Positions 1 to 8,386 of a stretch of DNA of 64,000 nucleotides are shown here, piece by piece. Made by a program: the position numbers and the translations under genes. This DNA is from Cryobacterium suzukii (GTDB taxonomy: Bacteria > Actinomycetota > Actinomycetes > Actinomycetales > Microbacteriaceae): assembly GCF_004403185.1 (NCBI RefSeq), contig NZ_SOHJ01000008.1, positions 1-64,000 on the forward strand. The letters are read 5' to 3'. Numbering within the stretch: the stretch's first letter is position 1; every line of letters starts with the position of its first letter. The notes beneath the pieces are model-generated. The model was given only the letters and a program-made list of their open reading frames with translations, had not been told where the DNA came from and did not search any database.

Positions 1-45
1 CTACTACCGACCACCCCGCTAGCTGAAATCGCACACAGCGGCGCA

Positions 46-109
46 TCACGAGACGGCAAGCTCGACCAGCGAGATGAAGACGACCCGAAACCGGGAAACC
101 CGCACGACG
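46..109. repeat. Degenerate intergenic direct repeat, copy A
   Basis: Pairs with 219-290. Two blocks are conserved: the first begins TCACGAGA and ends CTCGAC (17 of 21 bases equal to copy B), and the second begins ACGACCCGA and ends CCCGCACGACG (26 of 30 equal). The spacer between blocks differs in length (13 versus 21 bases). The first block resembles the short REP-like intergenic repeats built on GGTCTCGACAAGCTCGACC that I associate with Microbacteriaceae; that link is from memory and unverified. Confidence 0.45.
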
Positions 110-218
110 CTTACCAAAACTAAAAGCTCGCCCGCGCGAGAAAGCTGTAGCTGGCACCCCAGAAACTCAGCGCGCACCTGCACGGGCCGCTCCTGGTCTG
201 CAGCGCAGCCGCGGCGAG

Positions 219-290
219 TCACGAGATGGTGATCTCGACACGTTTAACAACGGCGTGCGGACGACCCGAGACGGGGTCACCCGCACGACG
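219..290. repeat. Degenerate intergenic direct repeat, copy B
   Basis: Second copy of the element at 46-109, same orientation, 110 bases further on. The 3' block (261-290) differs from copy A at only four of 30 positions, so a common origin by duplication is likely. It lies in non-coding DNA downstream of era. Confidence 0.45.
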
Positions 291-320
291 ATTTTTGAAC
301 CGTGGAATCAGATTTGCACG

Positions 321-352
321 GCAGTACGGCAGTACGGGCGAGCTGGCGAGCT
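321..352. repeat. Two adjacent 8-bp tandem duplications
   Basis: GCAGTACG occurs twice in a row at 321-336 and is followed immediately by GGCGAGCT twice in a row at 337-352, then a further GGCG. Two different unit sequences with the same period side by side look like replication slippage in unconstrained DNA. Confidence 0.6.
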
Positions 353-394
353 GGCGGTTTTCCGGGCGGATATCGGAGGCGCCAGACCGGCGCG

Positions 395-1312
395 TTAGAA
401 GCCGAGACGCCCGAGCTGCTTCGGGTCGCGCTGCCATTCCTTCGCGATCTTTACCCGCAGCGAGAGAAAGACTCGCTTGCCGACGAGCGGTTCGATCTGC
501 TTGCGGGCGCGGGTGCCGACATCCTTCAACCGGCTGCCGGACTTGCCGATGATGATGCCCTTTTGACTGTCCCGTTCGACGAACAGATTGGCATAGATTT
601 CGACCAGTTCCTGGTCGTCGCGCTCGATGATGTCATCGATGGTGACGGCTATGGAGTGCGGCAGTTCGTCGGTGACGCCCTCGAGGGCGGCCTCGCGAAT
701 GAACTCCGAGATGCGCGATTCGAGGGTCTCGTCCGTGACGGCGTCGGCCGGGTACAGCGGGGCATCCGCGTGCGGCAGCAGGCGCAGCAGTTCCGTCGCG
801 AGAGTGTCCAGCTGGATGCGGCTGGTCGAGGAGATCGGCACGATCGCCTCCCAGTCCCGCAACTGTGAAACAGCCAGCAACTGGTTGGCAACGTTGGTTT
901 TAGAGGACGCATCAATCTTGGTGACGATGGCGACCTTTTTTGCGCGGGGGAAGGCATCCAGTTGCTCGTTGATGAACTTGTCGCCCGGGCCGATCGGCTC
1001 GTTGGCCGGGATGCAGAGGCCGATCACGTCGACGCCGGCCAGAGTCGCGGTGACGAGGCTGTTGAGTCGCTCACCGAGGAGGGTGCGCGGACGGTGGATG
1101 CCGGGGGTGTCCACCAGGATGAGCTGGCCGTTCTTCTGGTGCACGATACCGCGAATGGCGCGGCGGGTGGTTTGCGGCTTCGACGAGGTGATTGCAACTT
1201 TCTCACCCACCAGTGCGTTCGTCAGGGTGGACTTGCCCACGTTGGGCCGTCCCACGAACGAGACGAATCCCGCTCGATAATCGGCGGGGAGTGCCTCGGT
1301 TGCTCCGGTCAT
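395..1312 (-). CDS. era: GTPase Era
   Basis: Ribosome-assembly GTPase of 305 residues that binds the 3' end of 16S rRNA during 30S maturation. Visible are the G1 loop GRPNVGKS (residues 21-28), G3 DTPG (68-71), G4 as TKID (131-134, where many bacteria have NKID) and a C-terminal KH RNA-binding domain with GKSGSRLKDVG. Length is normal for the family. The start codon overlaps the stop of the CNNM gene upstream by 4 bases, so translation is probably coupled. It is the last gene of the hrcA-to-era operon, together with ybeY and phoH, which also act in rRNA metabolism. Confidence 0.97.
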   Translation of the reverse strand: MTGATEALPADYRAGFVSFVGRPNVGKSTLTNALVGEKVAITSSKPQTTRRAIRGIVHQKNGQLILVDTPGIHRPRTLLGERLNSLVTATLAGVDVIGLCIPANEPIGPGDKFINEQLDAFPRAKKVAIVTKIDASSKTNVANQLLAVSQLRDWEAIVPISSTSRIQLDTLATELLRLLPHADAPLYPADAVTDETLESRISEFIREAALEGVTDELPHSIAVTIDDIIERDDQELVEIYANLFVERDSQKGIIIGKSGSRLKDVGTRARKQIEPLVGKRVFLSLRVKIAKEWQRDPKQLGRLGF

Positions 1313-2646
1313 GACCGTTCTCCTTCATCATCTGACACTGTTCTTGGGGTACTCGTCGGTACCGTGAGGAATGCTGTTTGCGCATCGATCAGAGCCGCGT
1401 CGCGTTCCACCAGCACGGTGCTGATGCGCTTGCGGCGGCCCTCGGTGCGCTCGGCGGTGAGGTTGAGCCCGCTGACCGAGGCAACCGACCCGGCGACGGG
1501 AAGCCGCCCGAGGGCCTTGGCCAGCAGGCCACCCACCGAGTCGACGTCGTCATCGTCGAGTTCGAGATCGAACAGCTCACCCAGTTCATCGACCGGAAGT
1601 CGCGCACTCACCCGAAAATGCCCGCCGCCGAGGTCTTCGACCTCGACCACGTCACGGTCATATTCGTCGGAAATGTCACCGACGAGCTCCTCGATCAGGT
1701 CTTCCAGGGTGAGTAGTCCGGCGATTCCGCCGTACTCATCGACGACCATGGCCAGGTGGTTGGACTCCAACTGCATCTGTCGCAGCATGTCGTCGGCCTT
1801 CTTCGACTCCGGCACAAACACGGCCGGCCTGGCCAGGTCGGCCACGGTGAGCTGAAGGGCGTTGATCGGCCGCTCGAAAACCAGTCGGGCCACATCACGC
1901 AGGTAGAGGATGCCGGCAACGTCGTCGACCTCACCGTCCAACACGGGCAGGCGCGAGGTGCCGCTGCTCAGGAACAGGCCCATGGCCGCGTCGATACTGG
2001 CGTCGGCGTCGATGGTGATCATGTCGGTGCGCGGAATCATCACCTCGCGTACGACCGTCTCACTGAACTCGAAGATGGAGTGAATGAGCTCGCGGTCGTC
2101 TTCCTCGATCACATCAAGTTCTGTGGCCTCGTCCACCATGCTGAGCAGCTGGTCTTCGGAGGTGAATGTCGCCAGCTTGGTGCGACCGGGAGTGACCCGG
2201 TTGCCGAGGGCGACGAGTGCGTTCGCGATGGGTCCGAGCAGAACGCGTCCGACGTGCACGAGCAGCGCGGTCGCGGCCAGCAAGCCGACCGGGTGGGCCC
2301 GTCCGACGCTGCGCGGGCTGGCACCGACGAGCACAAACGACACCGAGGTCATGATGAGCGCCGACAGCAGCAAAGCGAGCCAGACGGCCTCGATCGTGGT
2401 CGCGAAGACCAGGGTGACCAAGACGGCGGCCGTGGTCTCGGCGGTGATGCGAATGAAATTGATCGCATTCAGGTGCGCGCCGGTATCGTCGGCGATGGCC
2501 TGCAACGACCGTTTGGCGCGATGATTCGCCACCATGTTTGCGATGTCGGCCCGGGACTGAGTCATGATCGCGGCGTCGACGGCGGCCATCAATCCGGCAA
2601 AAACGACCAGGACCACGGCCGCGTAAATGAACCAGACGATGTGCAT
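1309..2646 (-). CDS. CNNM/CorC-type membrane protein with CBS domains
   Basis: Protein of 445 residues with the HlyC/CorC (DUF21-CBS-CorC_HlyC) architecture. Three or four hydrophobic segments form an N-terminal CNNM transmembrane domain (about residues 1-145), followed by a CBS pair (about 200-330, containing the typical VMIPRTDM) and a C-terminal CorC_HlyC domain. Relatives are implicated in Mg2+/Co2+ export or in divalent-cation homeostasis; the older hemolysin label is misleading. The ATG overlaps the ybeY stop by 1 base and the stop overlaps era by 4. This position between ybeY and era is standard in Actinobacteria. Confidence 0.93.
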   Translation of the reverse strand: MHIVWFIYAAVVLVVFAGLMAAVDAAIMTQSRADIANMVANHRAKRSLQAIADDTGAHLNAINFIRITAETTAAVLVTLVFATTIEAVWLALLLSALIMTSVSFVLVGASPRSVGRAHPVGLLAATALLVHVGRVLLGPIANALVALGNRVTPGRTKLATFTSEDQLLSMVDEATELDVIEEDDRELIHSIFEFSETVVREVMIPRTDMITIDADASIDAAMGLFLSSGTSRLPVLDGEVDDVAGILYLRDVARLVFERPINALQLTVADLARPAVFVPESKKADDMLRQMQLESNHLAMVVDEYGGIAGLLTLEDLIEELVGDISDEYDRDVVEVEDLGGGHFRVSARLPVDELGELFDLELDDDDVDSVGGLLAKALGRLPVAGSVASVSGLNLTAERTEGRRKRISTVLVERDAALIDAQTAFLTVPTSTPRTVSDDEGERS

Positions 2647-3110
2647 CAGGGGCGTTGTCGTTCCTGCATGGCGAAACCGATGAGGATATCGCGCTGAATA
2701 CCAAACATCTCCTTCTCCTCGTCCGGTTCCGCGTGATCAAAGCCGAGCAGGTGCAGCACGCCGTGGGTGGTGAGCAGCAGCAGCTCATCGAGGGTGCTGT
2801 GACCCGCGGTCTCTGCCTGCTCCTTGGCAACCTGCGGGCAGAGCACGATGTCGCCCAGCAGACCCGGCGGGGTCTCCTGCTCCTCTGTACCGGGGCGCAG
2901 TTCGTCCATGGGAAAGCTCAGCACGTCGGTGGGGCCGGGTTCATCCATCCACTGCACGTGCAGCTGTTCCATGGCACCCTCATCGACGAGCACGATGGCG
3001 AGCTCGGCGTCGGCGTGTACGTGCATGGTGTCGAGCGCGAAGGCAGCGAGACGCAAAATGGCAGCCTCATCGACCGGGATAGCCGACTCGTTGTTAATTT
3101 CGATGCTCAA
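2646..3110 (-). CDS. ybeY: Endoribonuclease YbeY
   Basis: rRNA maturation factor of 154 residues, a zinc metalloprotein needed for 16S rRNA 3'-end processing and ribosome quality control. The family motif HGxLHLxGxDH is present, with zinc ligands H116, H120 and H126. The ATG overlaps the phoH stop by 4 bases and the stop overlaps the next gene by 1, so it is translationally coupled in the phoH-ybeY-CNNM-era block, a widely conserved neighbourhood. Confidence 0.96.
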   Translation of the reverse strand: MSIEINNESAIPVDEAAILRLAAFALDTMHVHADAELAIVLVDEGAMEQLHVQWMDEPGPTDVLSFPMDELRPGTEEQETPPGLLGDIVLCPQVAKEQAETAGHSTLDELLLLTTHGVLHLLGFDHAEPDEEKEMFGIQRDILIGFAMQERQRP

Positions 3111-4201
3111 CTGGAACTCCGTTTCGGGTTGCGGCCCGAAGCGCTCGTGCGCTGGGGGCCACGGGTGGCAAATTCTCGGGCTTCAGCACTCTCCTGGCGA
3201 AGGGCCTGCCTCTGCGCGTCGTATTCGGTGTAGGCATCGACGATGCGCCCAACAAGCGAGTGCCGCACGACATCGGCACTGGTCAAATAAGCAAAGTGGA
3301 TGTCGTCGATCCCGTCGAGCACGCGCGTGACCAGTTTCAGGCCACTCGTGCCCGCCGGCAGGTCGATCTGGGTGACGTCTCCGGTGATGACCATCTTCGA
3401 GCCGAATCCCAGGCGGGTCAGGAACATCTTCATCTGCTCCGGCGTGGTGTTCTGGGCTTCGTCGAGCACGACAAAGCTCGCATTGAGGGTGCGCCCGCGC
3501 ATGTAGGCCAGCGGTGCCACCTCGATCGTGCCAGCAGCGAGCAATTTAGGAATGAGCTCTGGGTCAAGCATCTCGCCGAGCGCATCGTAGAGCGGGCGCA
3601 GGTACGGGTCGATCTTGTCGGTGAGGGTGCCAGGCAGAAAACCAAGCCGTTCCCCAGCCTCAACGGCCGGGCGGGTCAGGATTATGCGCTCGACCTCTTT
3701 GTTCTGCAGCGCCCGCACCGCTTTCGCCATGGCGAGGTAGGTCTTGCCGGTTCCGGCCGGGCCGATGCCGAACACGATCGTGTTGTCATCAATCGCGTCG
3801 ACATAGTCCTTCTGCCCGATCGACTTGGCCCGAATGCTCTTGTTCCGCGCCGTGAGAATGGGGGCACCGAGTTGGGCGGATGGACTCACGGAGCTGTCTG
3901 CGGCGAGCATCCGCGCTGAGGTGGCAACTTCGGTCTCGCCGAGATCGTGGCCAGTGCGCAGAGCCAGTTGCAGTTCCTCGATCAGCAGGCGCACTGCCGC
4001 CACCTCGGCGACCGAGCCGCCGAGGGTGACGTCATTGCCGCGCACGTGCACGTCAACCCTGGGGTAGGCAGCCTCGATGGTGCTCAGGTAGCGATCTTCG
4101 GGACCGAGCAGGCGCACCATGGCGACGCCGTCGACGGTGAAGCGCAATTTGGTGTTAGCGCTCGCGTCGGATCTGGCGTTGTGGGGCTCAGAGGGCGCCA
4201 A
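3107..4201 (-). CDS. phoH: PhoH-family ATPase
   Basis: P-loop NTPase of 364 residues (PhoH/PhoL type). The N-terminal part resembles a KH-like RNA-binding fold; the ATPase core has Walker A GPAGTGKT (147-154) and Walker B VVLDEAQ (244-250). The last 30 or so residues are rich in Arg and Ser and probably disordered. The family is linked to RNA metabolism and is nearly always next to ybeY, but its exact reaction is not settled. The start overlaps the end of the HIT gene by 14 bases. Confidence 0.95.
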   Translation of the reverse strand: MAPSEPHNARSDASANTKLRFTVDGVAMVRLLGPEDRYLSTIEAAYPRVDVHVRGNDVTLGGSVAEVAAVRLLIEELQLALRTGHDLGETEVATSARMLAADSSVSPSAQLGAPILTARNKSIRAKSIGQKDYVDAIDDNTIVFGIGPAGTGKTYLAMAKAVRALQNKEVERIILTRPAVEAGERLGFLPGTLTDKIDPYLRPLYDALGEMLDPELIPKLLAAGTIEVAPLAYMRGRTLNASFVVLDEAQNTTPEQMKMFLTRLGFGSKMVITGDVTQIDLPAGTSGLKLVTRVLDGIDDIHFAYLTSADVVRHSLVGRIVDAYTEYDAQRQALRQESAEAREFATRGPQRTSASGRNPKRSSS

Positions 4202-4565
4202 GCGAGTCCTCCCCCAGCGAGTCGGTCGATTCCTGACTGCCCAGCACGTGGGCGTGCACGTGGAAGACAGTCTGGCCAGCGGCCGCCCCGGTGTTGAAGA
4301 CGAGGCGGAATTGCCCGTTGGTTCGTTCGTCAGCGATGCGCTCGGCTACCGCGACGAGTTCGGCCAGGAGGGCGGGGTTGCCTGCGGCCAGTTCGACCAC
4401 GTTCTGGTACTGCGGGTCTTTGGTGGTGACGACGACGTGCACCGGGGCTTTCGGGGCAATGTCAAGAAACGCGATGATGTGTTCGGTCTCGGCGACGATC
4501 GTCGCCGGAATCTCACGCGCGATGATGCGGCTGAAAATGGTCGGTTCAAAACCGGAAGAAGACAT
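4188..4565 (-). CDS. HIT-family (HinT-like) nucleotide hydrolase
   Basis: Small protein of 125 residues with the histidine-triad motif HVHAHV (H102, H104, H106) and the N-terminal IFSRIIAREIP typical of HinT/PKCI proteins, which hydrolyse purine nucleoside phosphoramidates. It sits between rsmE and phoH in the operon. TAAGAT lies 6 bases before the ATG (4572-4577), so a separate leaderless transcript may start here; the overlapping AGAGGT could instead serve as a Shine-Dalgarno sequence. Confidence 0.93.
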   Translation of the reverse strand: MSSSGFEPTIFSRIIAREIPATIVAETEHIIAFLDIAPKAPVHVVVTTKDPQYQNVVELAAGNPALLAELVAVAERIADERTNGQFRLVFNTGAAAGQTVFHVHAHVLGSQESTDSLGEDSLGAL

Positions 4566-4571
4566 ACCTCT

Positions 4572-4577
4572 ATCTTA
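4572..4577 (-). promoter_or_regulatory. Possible -10 box for the HIT gene
   Basis: TAAGAT on the minus strand ends 6 bases before the ATG at 4565, the spacing of a leaderless transcript. It sits in the 35-base gap after rsmE. The -35 is unclear. Confidence 0.35.
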
Positions 4578-4600
4578 AGCGGCGCTACCAGCGGCACGCG

Positions 4601-5341
4601 CTACCAACGACCCAGGGTCGCATTGAGGATTGCGAGGGCGGCGGGACCGGCGGTCGACGTGCGCAGCACGGTGTCACCGAGGCGTACCTGGGTCGCGCCG
4701 GCTTGTTCCAGAAGTAGCAGTTCGGCCGGGGAGATTCCGCCCTCTGGCCCGACGACGAGCAGAATGTCGCGGTCGTCGGTGGGCGCGGCCACCTCGGTGA
4801 GGCGACCGCTCGCGGTCGGGTCGAGCAGCAGCATCCGTGTGGTGGCGGCGAGCACGGCCAGTTGTTTGGTGCTGGCGAGCGGGGCAACCTCTGGCAGCCA
4901 GGCCCGAATGGACTGTTTGCTGGCCTCACGCACGATGCTGGTCCAGCGTTCGTGGCCCTTGGCTATCTTCTGGCCCTCCCACTTGGTGATGGAACGGGCT
5001 GCGGCCCAGGGAATGACGCCATCGACGCCGAGTTCGGTGGCAGCCTGAATGGCCAGTTCATCGCGATCACCCTTGGCGAGGGCCTGCACCAAACGGATGC
5101 GCGGCGTCGCCGCCGCGGTCTCGCTCGCGTCATCGACGCGCAGGGTCAACACCATGGCCTCCGCCGTCAGCACCGTTCCCTGCAGCAGCAACCCGGCTCC
5201 ATTGCCAACGCGGAGCCGGTCTCCGGGACGAACCCGGCTGACCGTGACCGCGTGCCGCGCCTCAGCGCCATCAACAGAAACGACCGCCCCCGGACGACAC
5301 TGCGCCGCCCGGAGCGTTTCCTGCAGATAAAAATGTGCCAC
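4601..5341 (-). CDS. rsmE: 16S rRNA (uracil1498-N3)-methyltransferase RsmE
   Basis: SAM-dependent SPOUT methyltransferase of 246 residues that modifies U1498 of 16S rRNA. The N-terminal PUA-like domain (about 1-80) is followed by the knotted SPOUT core; the cofactor-binding segment LLVVGPEGGISPAE and the C-terminal GDTVLRTSTAGPAAL are clear family signatures. It starts one base after the dnaJ stop, an arrangement common in Actinobacteria and Firmicutes. Confidence 0.96.
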   Translation of the reverse strand: MAHFYLQETLRAAQCRPGAVVSVDGAEARHAVTVSRVRPGDRLRVGNGAGLLLQGTVLTAEAMVLTLRVDDASETAAATPRIRLVQALAKGDRDELAIQAATELGVDGVIPWAAARSITKWEGQKIAKGHERWTSIVREASKQSIRAWLPEVAPLASTKQLAVLAATTRMLLLDPTASGRLTEVAAPTDDRDILLVVGPEGGISPAELLLLEQAGATQVRLGDTVLRTSTAGPAALAILNATLGRW

Positions 5342-5342
5342 G

Positions 5343-6449
5343 TCAGCCGAGGAACCGGTCGCGCAGCTTCGCGAACAAGCCCTGCTGGTACTGGCTCAGG
5401 GTGGGCGCAGGCGCTGCATAACGGGCAGCGAACTGCTCGATCAGGTCGCGTTCCTTGTGGTCGAGCTTGGTCGGCGTAAGCACGTGGATGCCGATCTTCA
5501 AATCACCTCGGCCACTGCCGCGCAGCTTGGTGATGCCACGGTCCTTAATCGTGAGCACCTCTGAGCTTTGCGAACCAGGCCGAATCTCGACTTCGATGTC
5601 ACCGTCGAGAGCCTTCACTGTGACGTTAGTGCCAAGAATTGCACTCGTCATCGACACGTCGAGCGAACACATGAGGTCGTCGCCGTCGCGACTGAACACG
5701 TCGTGGTGGCGCACCTTCATCTCGAGGTAGAGGTCGCCATTCGGGCCTGAGGCCGGACCGGCCTCTCCGCTGCCGGGCATCTGCAGGCGCAGGCCGGTGT
5801 CGACTCCGGCCGGAATGTCTACCGGAACCGTACGTCGGGCGCGCACGCGGCCCTGACCGGAGCAGGTCATGCACGGCGTTGCGATGATAGTGCCGTAGCC
5901 GCGGCAGGTGCCGCACGGGCTCGATGTCATCACGTTGCCGAGCAGGGACCGAACGGCGCGCTGGATGCTGCCGGTACCGTGGCAGATATCACAGGTGATC
6001 GGTGATGTTCCGGGGGCGCAGCAGGAGCCCTTGCAGGTGTCGCACACGATCGCGGTATCGACCTCGAGATCGCGGTGCGTGCCGAAGATGACCTCATCGA
6101 GGTCGAGTTCAACCCGGATGAGGGCGTCCTGGCCGCGTTCGCGGCGGGATCGCGGGCCACGGCTGCTGCCTCCTCCCCCGCCGAAGAAGGTCTCGAAGAT
6201 GTCGCCGAAGTTGCCGAAGTTCTGCCCGTCGAAGCCGCCATTCTGACCGCCACCCTGATCGTATTTCTGACGTTGTTTCGCGTCGCTCAGCACGTCGTAG
6301 GCGTGGGTGATGCTCTTAAACCGTTCCGACGCTTCAGCGCCAGGATTGACGTCGGGGTGCAGTTCACGGGCGAGGCGGCGGTAGGCCTTTTTAATTTGGT
6401 CGGTGGTTGCGTCGCGGTCAACGCCAAGCGCTTCGTAGTGGTCAGCCAA
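5343..6449 (-). CDS. dnaJ: Chaperone DnaJ (DnaJ2 type)
   Basis: Hsp40 co-chaperone of 368 residues that stimulates the DnaK ATPase. It has a J domain with HPD at residues 31-33, a Gly/Phe-rich linker with a GGGGG run, a zinc region with CxxCxGxG repeats (about 130-210) and a C-terminal substrate-binding domain. I use the TTG at 6449: the frame stays open further upstream, but homology begins at ADHYEALGV and GGAG lies 8 bases before this TTG. Oddity: the first zinc repeat reads CDTCKGSC, with Cys where Gly is usual. It follows hrcA by 67 bases, under the CIRCE-like operator. Confidence 0.95.
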   Translation of the reverse strand: MADHYEALGVDRDATTDQIKKAYRRLARELHPDVNPGAEASERFKSITHAYDVLSDAKQRQKYDQGGGQNGGFDGQNFGNFGDIFETFFGGGGGSSRGPRSRRERGQDALIRVELDLDEVIFGTHRDLEVDTAIVCDTCKGSCCAPGTSPITCDICHGTGSIQRAVRSLLGNVMTSSPCGTCRGYGTIIATPCMTCSGQGRVRARRTVPVDIPAGVDTGLRLQMPGSGEAGPASGPNGDLYLEMKVRHHDVFSRDGDDLMCSLDVSMTSAILGTNVTVKALDGDIEVEIRPGSQSSEVLTIKDRGITKLRGSGRGDLKIGIHVLTPTKLDHKERDLIEQFAARYAAPAPTLSQYQQGLFAKLRDRFLG

Positions 6450-6516
6450 AGGTGGCTCTCCTTGAGTTGTGATGGTTGTTCGAAATAATGATGAAGCCGC
6501 CGGGGCGGCAACAGCC

Positions 6517-7536
6517 TTAGGTCTCGCCGAGCAGGCGGGAGAGGTAGCGAGCGACGGCACGCACCGCCGCCATGTTGTTGGAGTAATCCATGCGCGTTGG
6601 ACCGAGCACGCCCAGGCGGGCAAGGTTGCCGCCTGCGGTATAGCCGCTGGTCAGCACACTCGCCTCTGGCAGGCCGAAAGCCGCATTCTCCCGGCCGATG
6701 CTCACCGAGACTCCGTGCTGGTCGGTCTCCATCTCGCCGAACAGGCGCAGCAGCACCACCTGCTCTTCGATGGCTTCGAGTACCGGGTAGATGCTGCCGG
6801 AGAAATCTTCCTCGGTGCGCACGAGGTTCGCTGCCCCCGCCATGACGAGTTTATCCTGGCGATTGGCGCCGATTTGGTCGGCGAGAGTGCTCGTGATGAG
6901 GTCGACGAGCGGTTGTAGAGTCGGCGCGCCTGGCCAGACGCTCGCGGTGAGGGCGGCACTGGCCTCGGCCATGCCGAGTCCAACGACAGCGACATTGAGT
7001 CGGGCGCGCACTTCGACGAGTGTCTGCTCATCCAGCGCACGCGGCAGGTCGATCACGCGCTGTTCCACCCCACCGGAATCTGTGATCAGCACCGACAGAA
7101 TGCGGGTCTCGGTCAGCGGCACGAACTCGACGTGCCGCACCTTGGCGCGGGAAACAGAGGGATACTGCACGAGCGCGACCTGATGAGTGAGCTGGGAGAG
7201 CAGTCGCACACTGCGCACGAGCACCTCGTCAAGGTCAGCGGCGTGACCCAAAAAGGTTTCAATGGCTTGACGTTGCGCCGGAGTGAGTGGTCGCAGATCA
7301 GCGAGGTGGTCGACGAAAACTCGGTAGCCCTTATCGGTGGGGATACGCCCCGACGAGGTATGCGGCGCTGCGATCAGGTCTTCTTCTTCGAGGAGGGCCA
7401 TGTCGTTACGAATAGTGGCGGCGGAAACACCGAAGGCGTGCCGATCAACGATGGATTTGGAGCCGACGGGTTCACGCGAGGCAACGTAGTCCTGCACGAT
7501 GACGCGCAACACATCGAGGCCACGGTCGGAAACCAT
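6517..7536 (-). CDS. hrcA: Heat-inducible transcription repressor HrcA
   Basis: Repressor of 339 residues that binds CIRCE operators and is folded by GroEL. The N-terminal winged helix (about 1-75, with the typical [19 protein letters not shown]) precedes a GAF-like HrcA domain. First gene of the operon hrcA-dnaJ-rsmE-HIT-phoH-ybeY-CNNM-era. A CIRCE-like site (7640-7666) and a promoter with -10 TATGAT lie about 105-160 bases upstream, indicating autoregulation. Confidence 0.96.
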   Translation of the reverse strand: MVSDRGLDVLRVIVQDYVASREPVGSKSIVDRHAFGVSAATIRNDMALLEEEDLIAAPHTSSGRIPTDKGYRVFVDHLADLRPLTPAQRQAIETFLGHAADLDEVLVRSVRLLSQLTHQVALVQYPSVSRAKVRHVEFVPLTETRILSVLITDSGGVEQRVIDLPRALDEQTLVEVRARLNVAVVGLGMAEASAALTASVWPGAPTLQPLVDLITSTLADQIGANRQDKLVMAGAANLVRTEEDFSGSIYPVLEAIEEQVVLLRLFGEMETDQHGVSVSIGRENAAFGLPEASVLTSGYTAGGNLARLGVLGPTRMDYSNNMAAVRAVARYLSRLLGET

Positions 7537-7639
7537 TGCGCCCGCCTTCCTGATTCGTGGGGTTCAGCTTCAGTTGAGCGGATGCCGCTTGCCGCGCGCT
7601 CCGGTAGGCACACTGGAAGGCAGGTTTGCCGGCACATCG

Positions 7640-7666
7640 TTGGCACTCGCATCCGCTGACTGCTAA
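7640..7666 (-). promoter_or_regulatory. CIRCE-like HrcA operator
   Basis: The sequence is TTGGCACTC-N9-GACTGCTAA. The CIRCE consensus is TTAGCACTC-N9-GAGTGCTAA, so each arm matches 8 of 9 positions with the exact 9-base spacer. It starts at the predicted -10 box of hrcA (shared base 7666) and covers the predicted transcription start, where HrcA would block initiation. The spacer holds one copy of GCATCCGC, a motif enriched across the window. Confidence 0.85.
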
Positions 7667-7694
7667 TCATATCGCGACTGCCTGAGCAGACCCA
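7666..7694 (-). promoter_or_regulatory. Probable hrcA operon promoter
   Basis: On the minus strand TATGAT (7666-7671) fits a -10 box, and TGGGTC (7689-7694) lies 17 bases upstream as a weak -35. The -10 abuts the CIRCE-like operator, which supports the assignment. The leader to hrcA would be about 120 bases. Confidence 0.55.
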
Positions 7695-7723
7695 TTGCCA
7701 GCGGCCCGAAGCGAGGGTTTAAT
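7695..7723 (+). promoter_or_regulatory. Possible promoter of first DUF4870 gene
   Basis: TTGCCA (7695-7700) and TTTAAT (7718-7723) are 17 bases apart on the plus strand, about 40 bases before the start at 7766. TTATAC at 7729-7734 is an alternative -10. The region is shared with the divergent hrcA promoter. Confidence 0.35.
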
Positions 7724-7765
7724 TACCGTTATACCCGCCCAGCGCGTGCAGTGAAAGGGACGATC

Positions 7766-8251
7766 ATGAGCGATCCGCAGTCACAACCTCCGAACGATCC
7801 GAACTATCGTGAACCGAACGTCGGGCAGCCCCAGTACGGCCAACCGGGCTACGGCCAACAGCCGGGTGGGAACCCCTACGGCGCCCCGCCCACGGCCGCC
7901 CCACTTTCAGAAGCCGACGATCGCCAGTGGGCCTCGCTCGCGCACCTCGGCGGAATCCTGAGCCTGCTGCCCTCCCTGATCATTTGGCTGGTGTTCAAGG
8001 AACGCGGGCGTTTCACCAACACCGAAGCAAAAGAGGCACTCAACTTTCAGATCACGCTCCTGATCGCGTACGTCGCCATCATCGTCGTCTCGACCTTCCT
8101 CGCCCTCGTCACGTTTGGGATCGGCGGAATTCTCGCGCTTCTGGGTTGGGTCGTCTGGCTGGCCGGGGTGATCTTTTCGATCCTGGGATTTGTGCAGGCC
8201 AAGGATGGCCGAAACTACCGTTACCCGTGGTCGATTCGCTTGATCAAGTAG
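7766..8251 (+). CDS. DUF4870 membrane protein (paralogue 1)
   Basis: Protein of 161 residues with an N-terminal low-complexity arm rich in Gln, Pro, Gly and Tyr (about 1-50), then a DUF4870 domain with a short amphipathic helix (DRQWASLAHLGGILSLLPSLIIWLV begins it), the motif EAKEALNFQIT and two long hydrophobic segments. The function of DUF4870 is unknown. I place the start at the ATG at 7766 because GAAAGGGA lies just upstream; a GTG at 7751 is in frame. A close paralogue follows at 8387. Confidence 0.85.
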   Translation: MSDPQSQPPNDPNYREPNVGQPQYGQPGYGQQPGGNPYGAPPTAAPLSEADDRQWASLAHLGGILSLLPSLIIWLVFKERGRFTNTEAKEALNFQITLLIAYVAIIVVSTFLALVTFGIGGILALLGWVVWLAGVIFSILGFVQAKDGRNYRYPWSIRLIK

Positions 8252-8280
8252 CCGAGCGGTCAGTCCACCACAACGACGAT

Positions 8281-8286
8281 TAGTCT
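8281..8286 (+). promoter_or_regulatory. Possible -10 box before second DUF4870 gene
   Basis: TAGTCT in the 135-base gap between the paralogues matches the TANNNT pattern seen elsewhere in the window; transcription would start near 8293, leaving a leader of about 95 bases that contains the palindrome at 8305-8320. No clear -35. Confidence 0.3.
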
Positions 8287-8304
8287 GAAGGGACAGGCGT
8301 GGCC

Positions 8305-8320
8305 CGTACACGACTGTACG
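8305..8320. promoter_or_regulatory. 16-bp inverted repeat between DUF4870 genes
   Basis: Perfect dyad CGTACA-CGAC-TGTACG in the intergenic leader. The TACA...TGTA core is like operators of small dimeric repressors (for example BlaI/CopY types), but no regulator gene is adjacent and an RNA or chance role is equally possible. Confidence 0.3.
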
Positions 8321-8386
8321 AGTGGCTCCGGTGAGTAAGCGCCGGAACCGCCCCGACCAGACCGATTTGCTCGAACAGGAGACCAC

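Larger units (their letters stand above)
1..394. other. Non-coding stretch downstream of era
   Basis: No reading frame here looks like a protein: the open frames present have no recognisable domain, no ribosome binding site and run antisense into era. The stretch lies 3' of the era operon and ends at the window edge. It contains two degenerate direct repeats (46-109 and 219-290) and two back-to-back 8-bp tandem duplications (321-352), listed separately. I see no tRNA-like fold and no clear rho-independent terminator for the era operon. Confidence 0.6.

Noticed and set aside
131..136. CGCGCG-rich short palindromes such as the one near 131
   Set aside because: Short CG palindromes are expected often at this GC content and have no extended arms.
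1..394. tRNA, CRISPR or coding gene in the non-coding stretch at the window start
   Set aside because: No cloverleaf, no regular spacer-repeat pattern (only two degenerate copies with unequal spacers) and no plausible protein.
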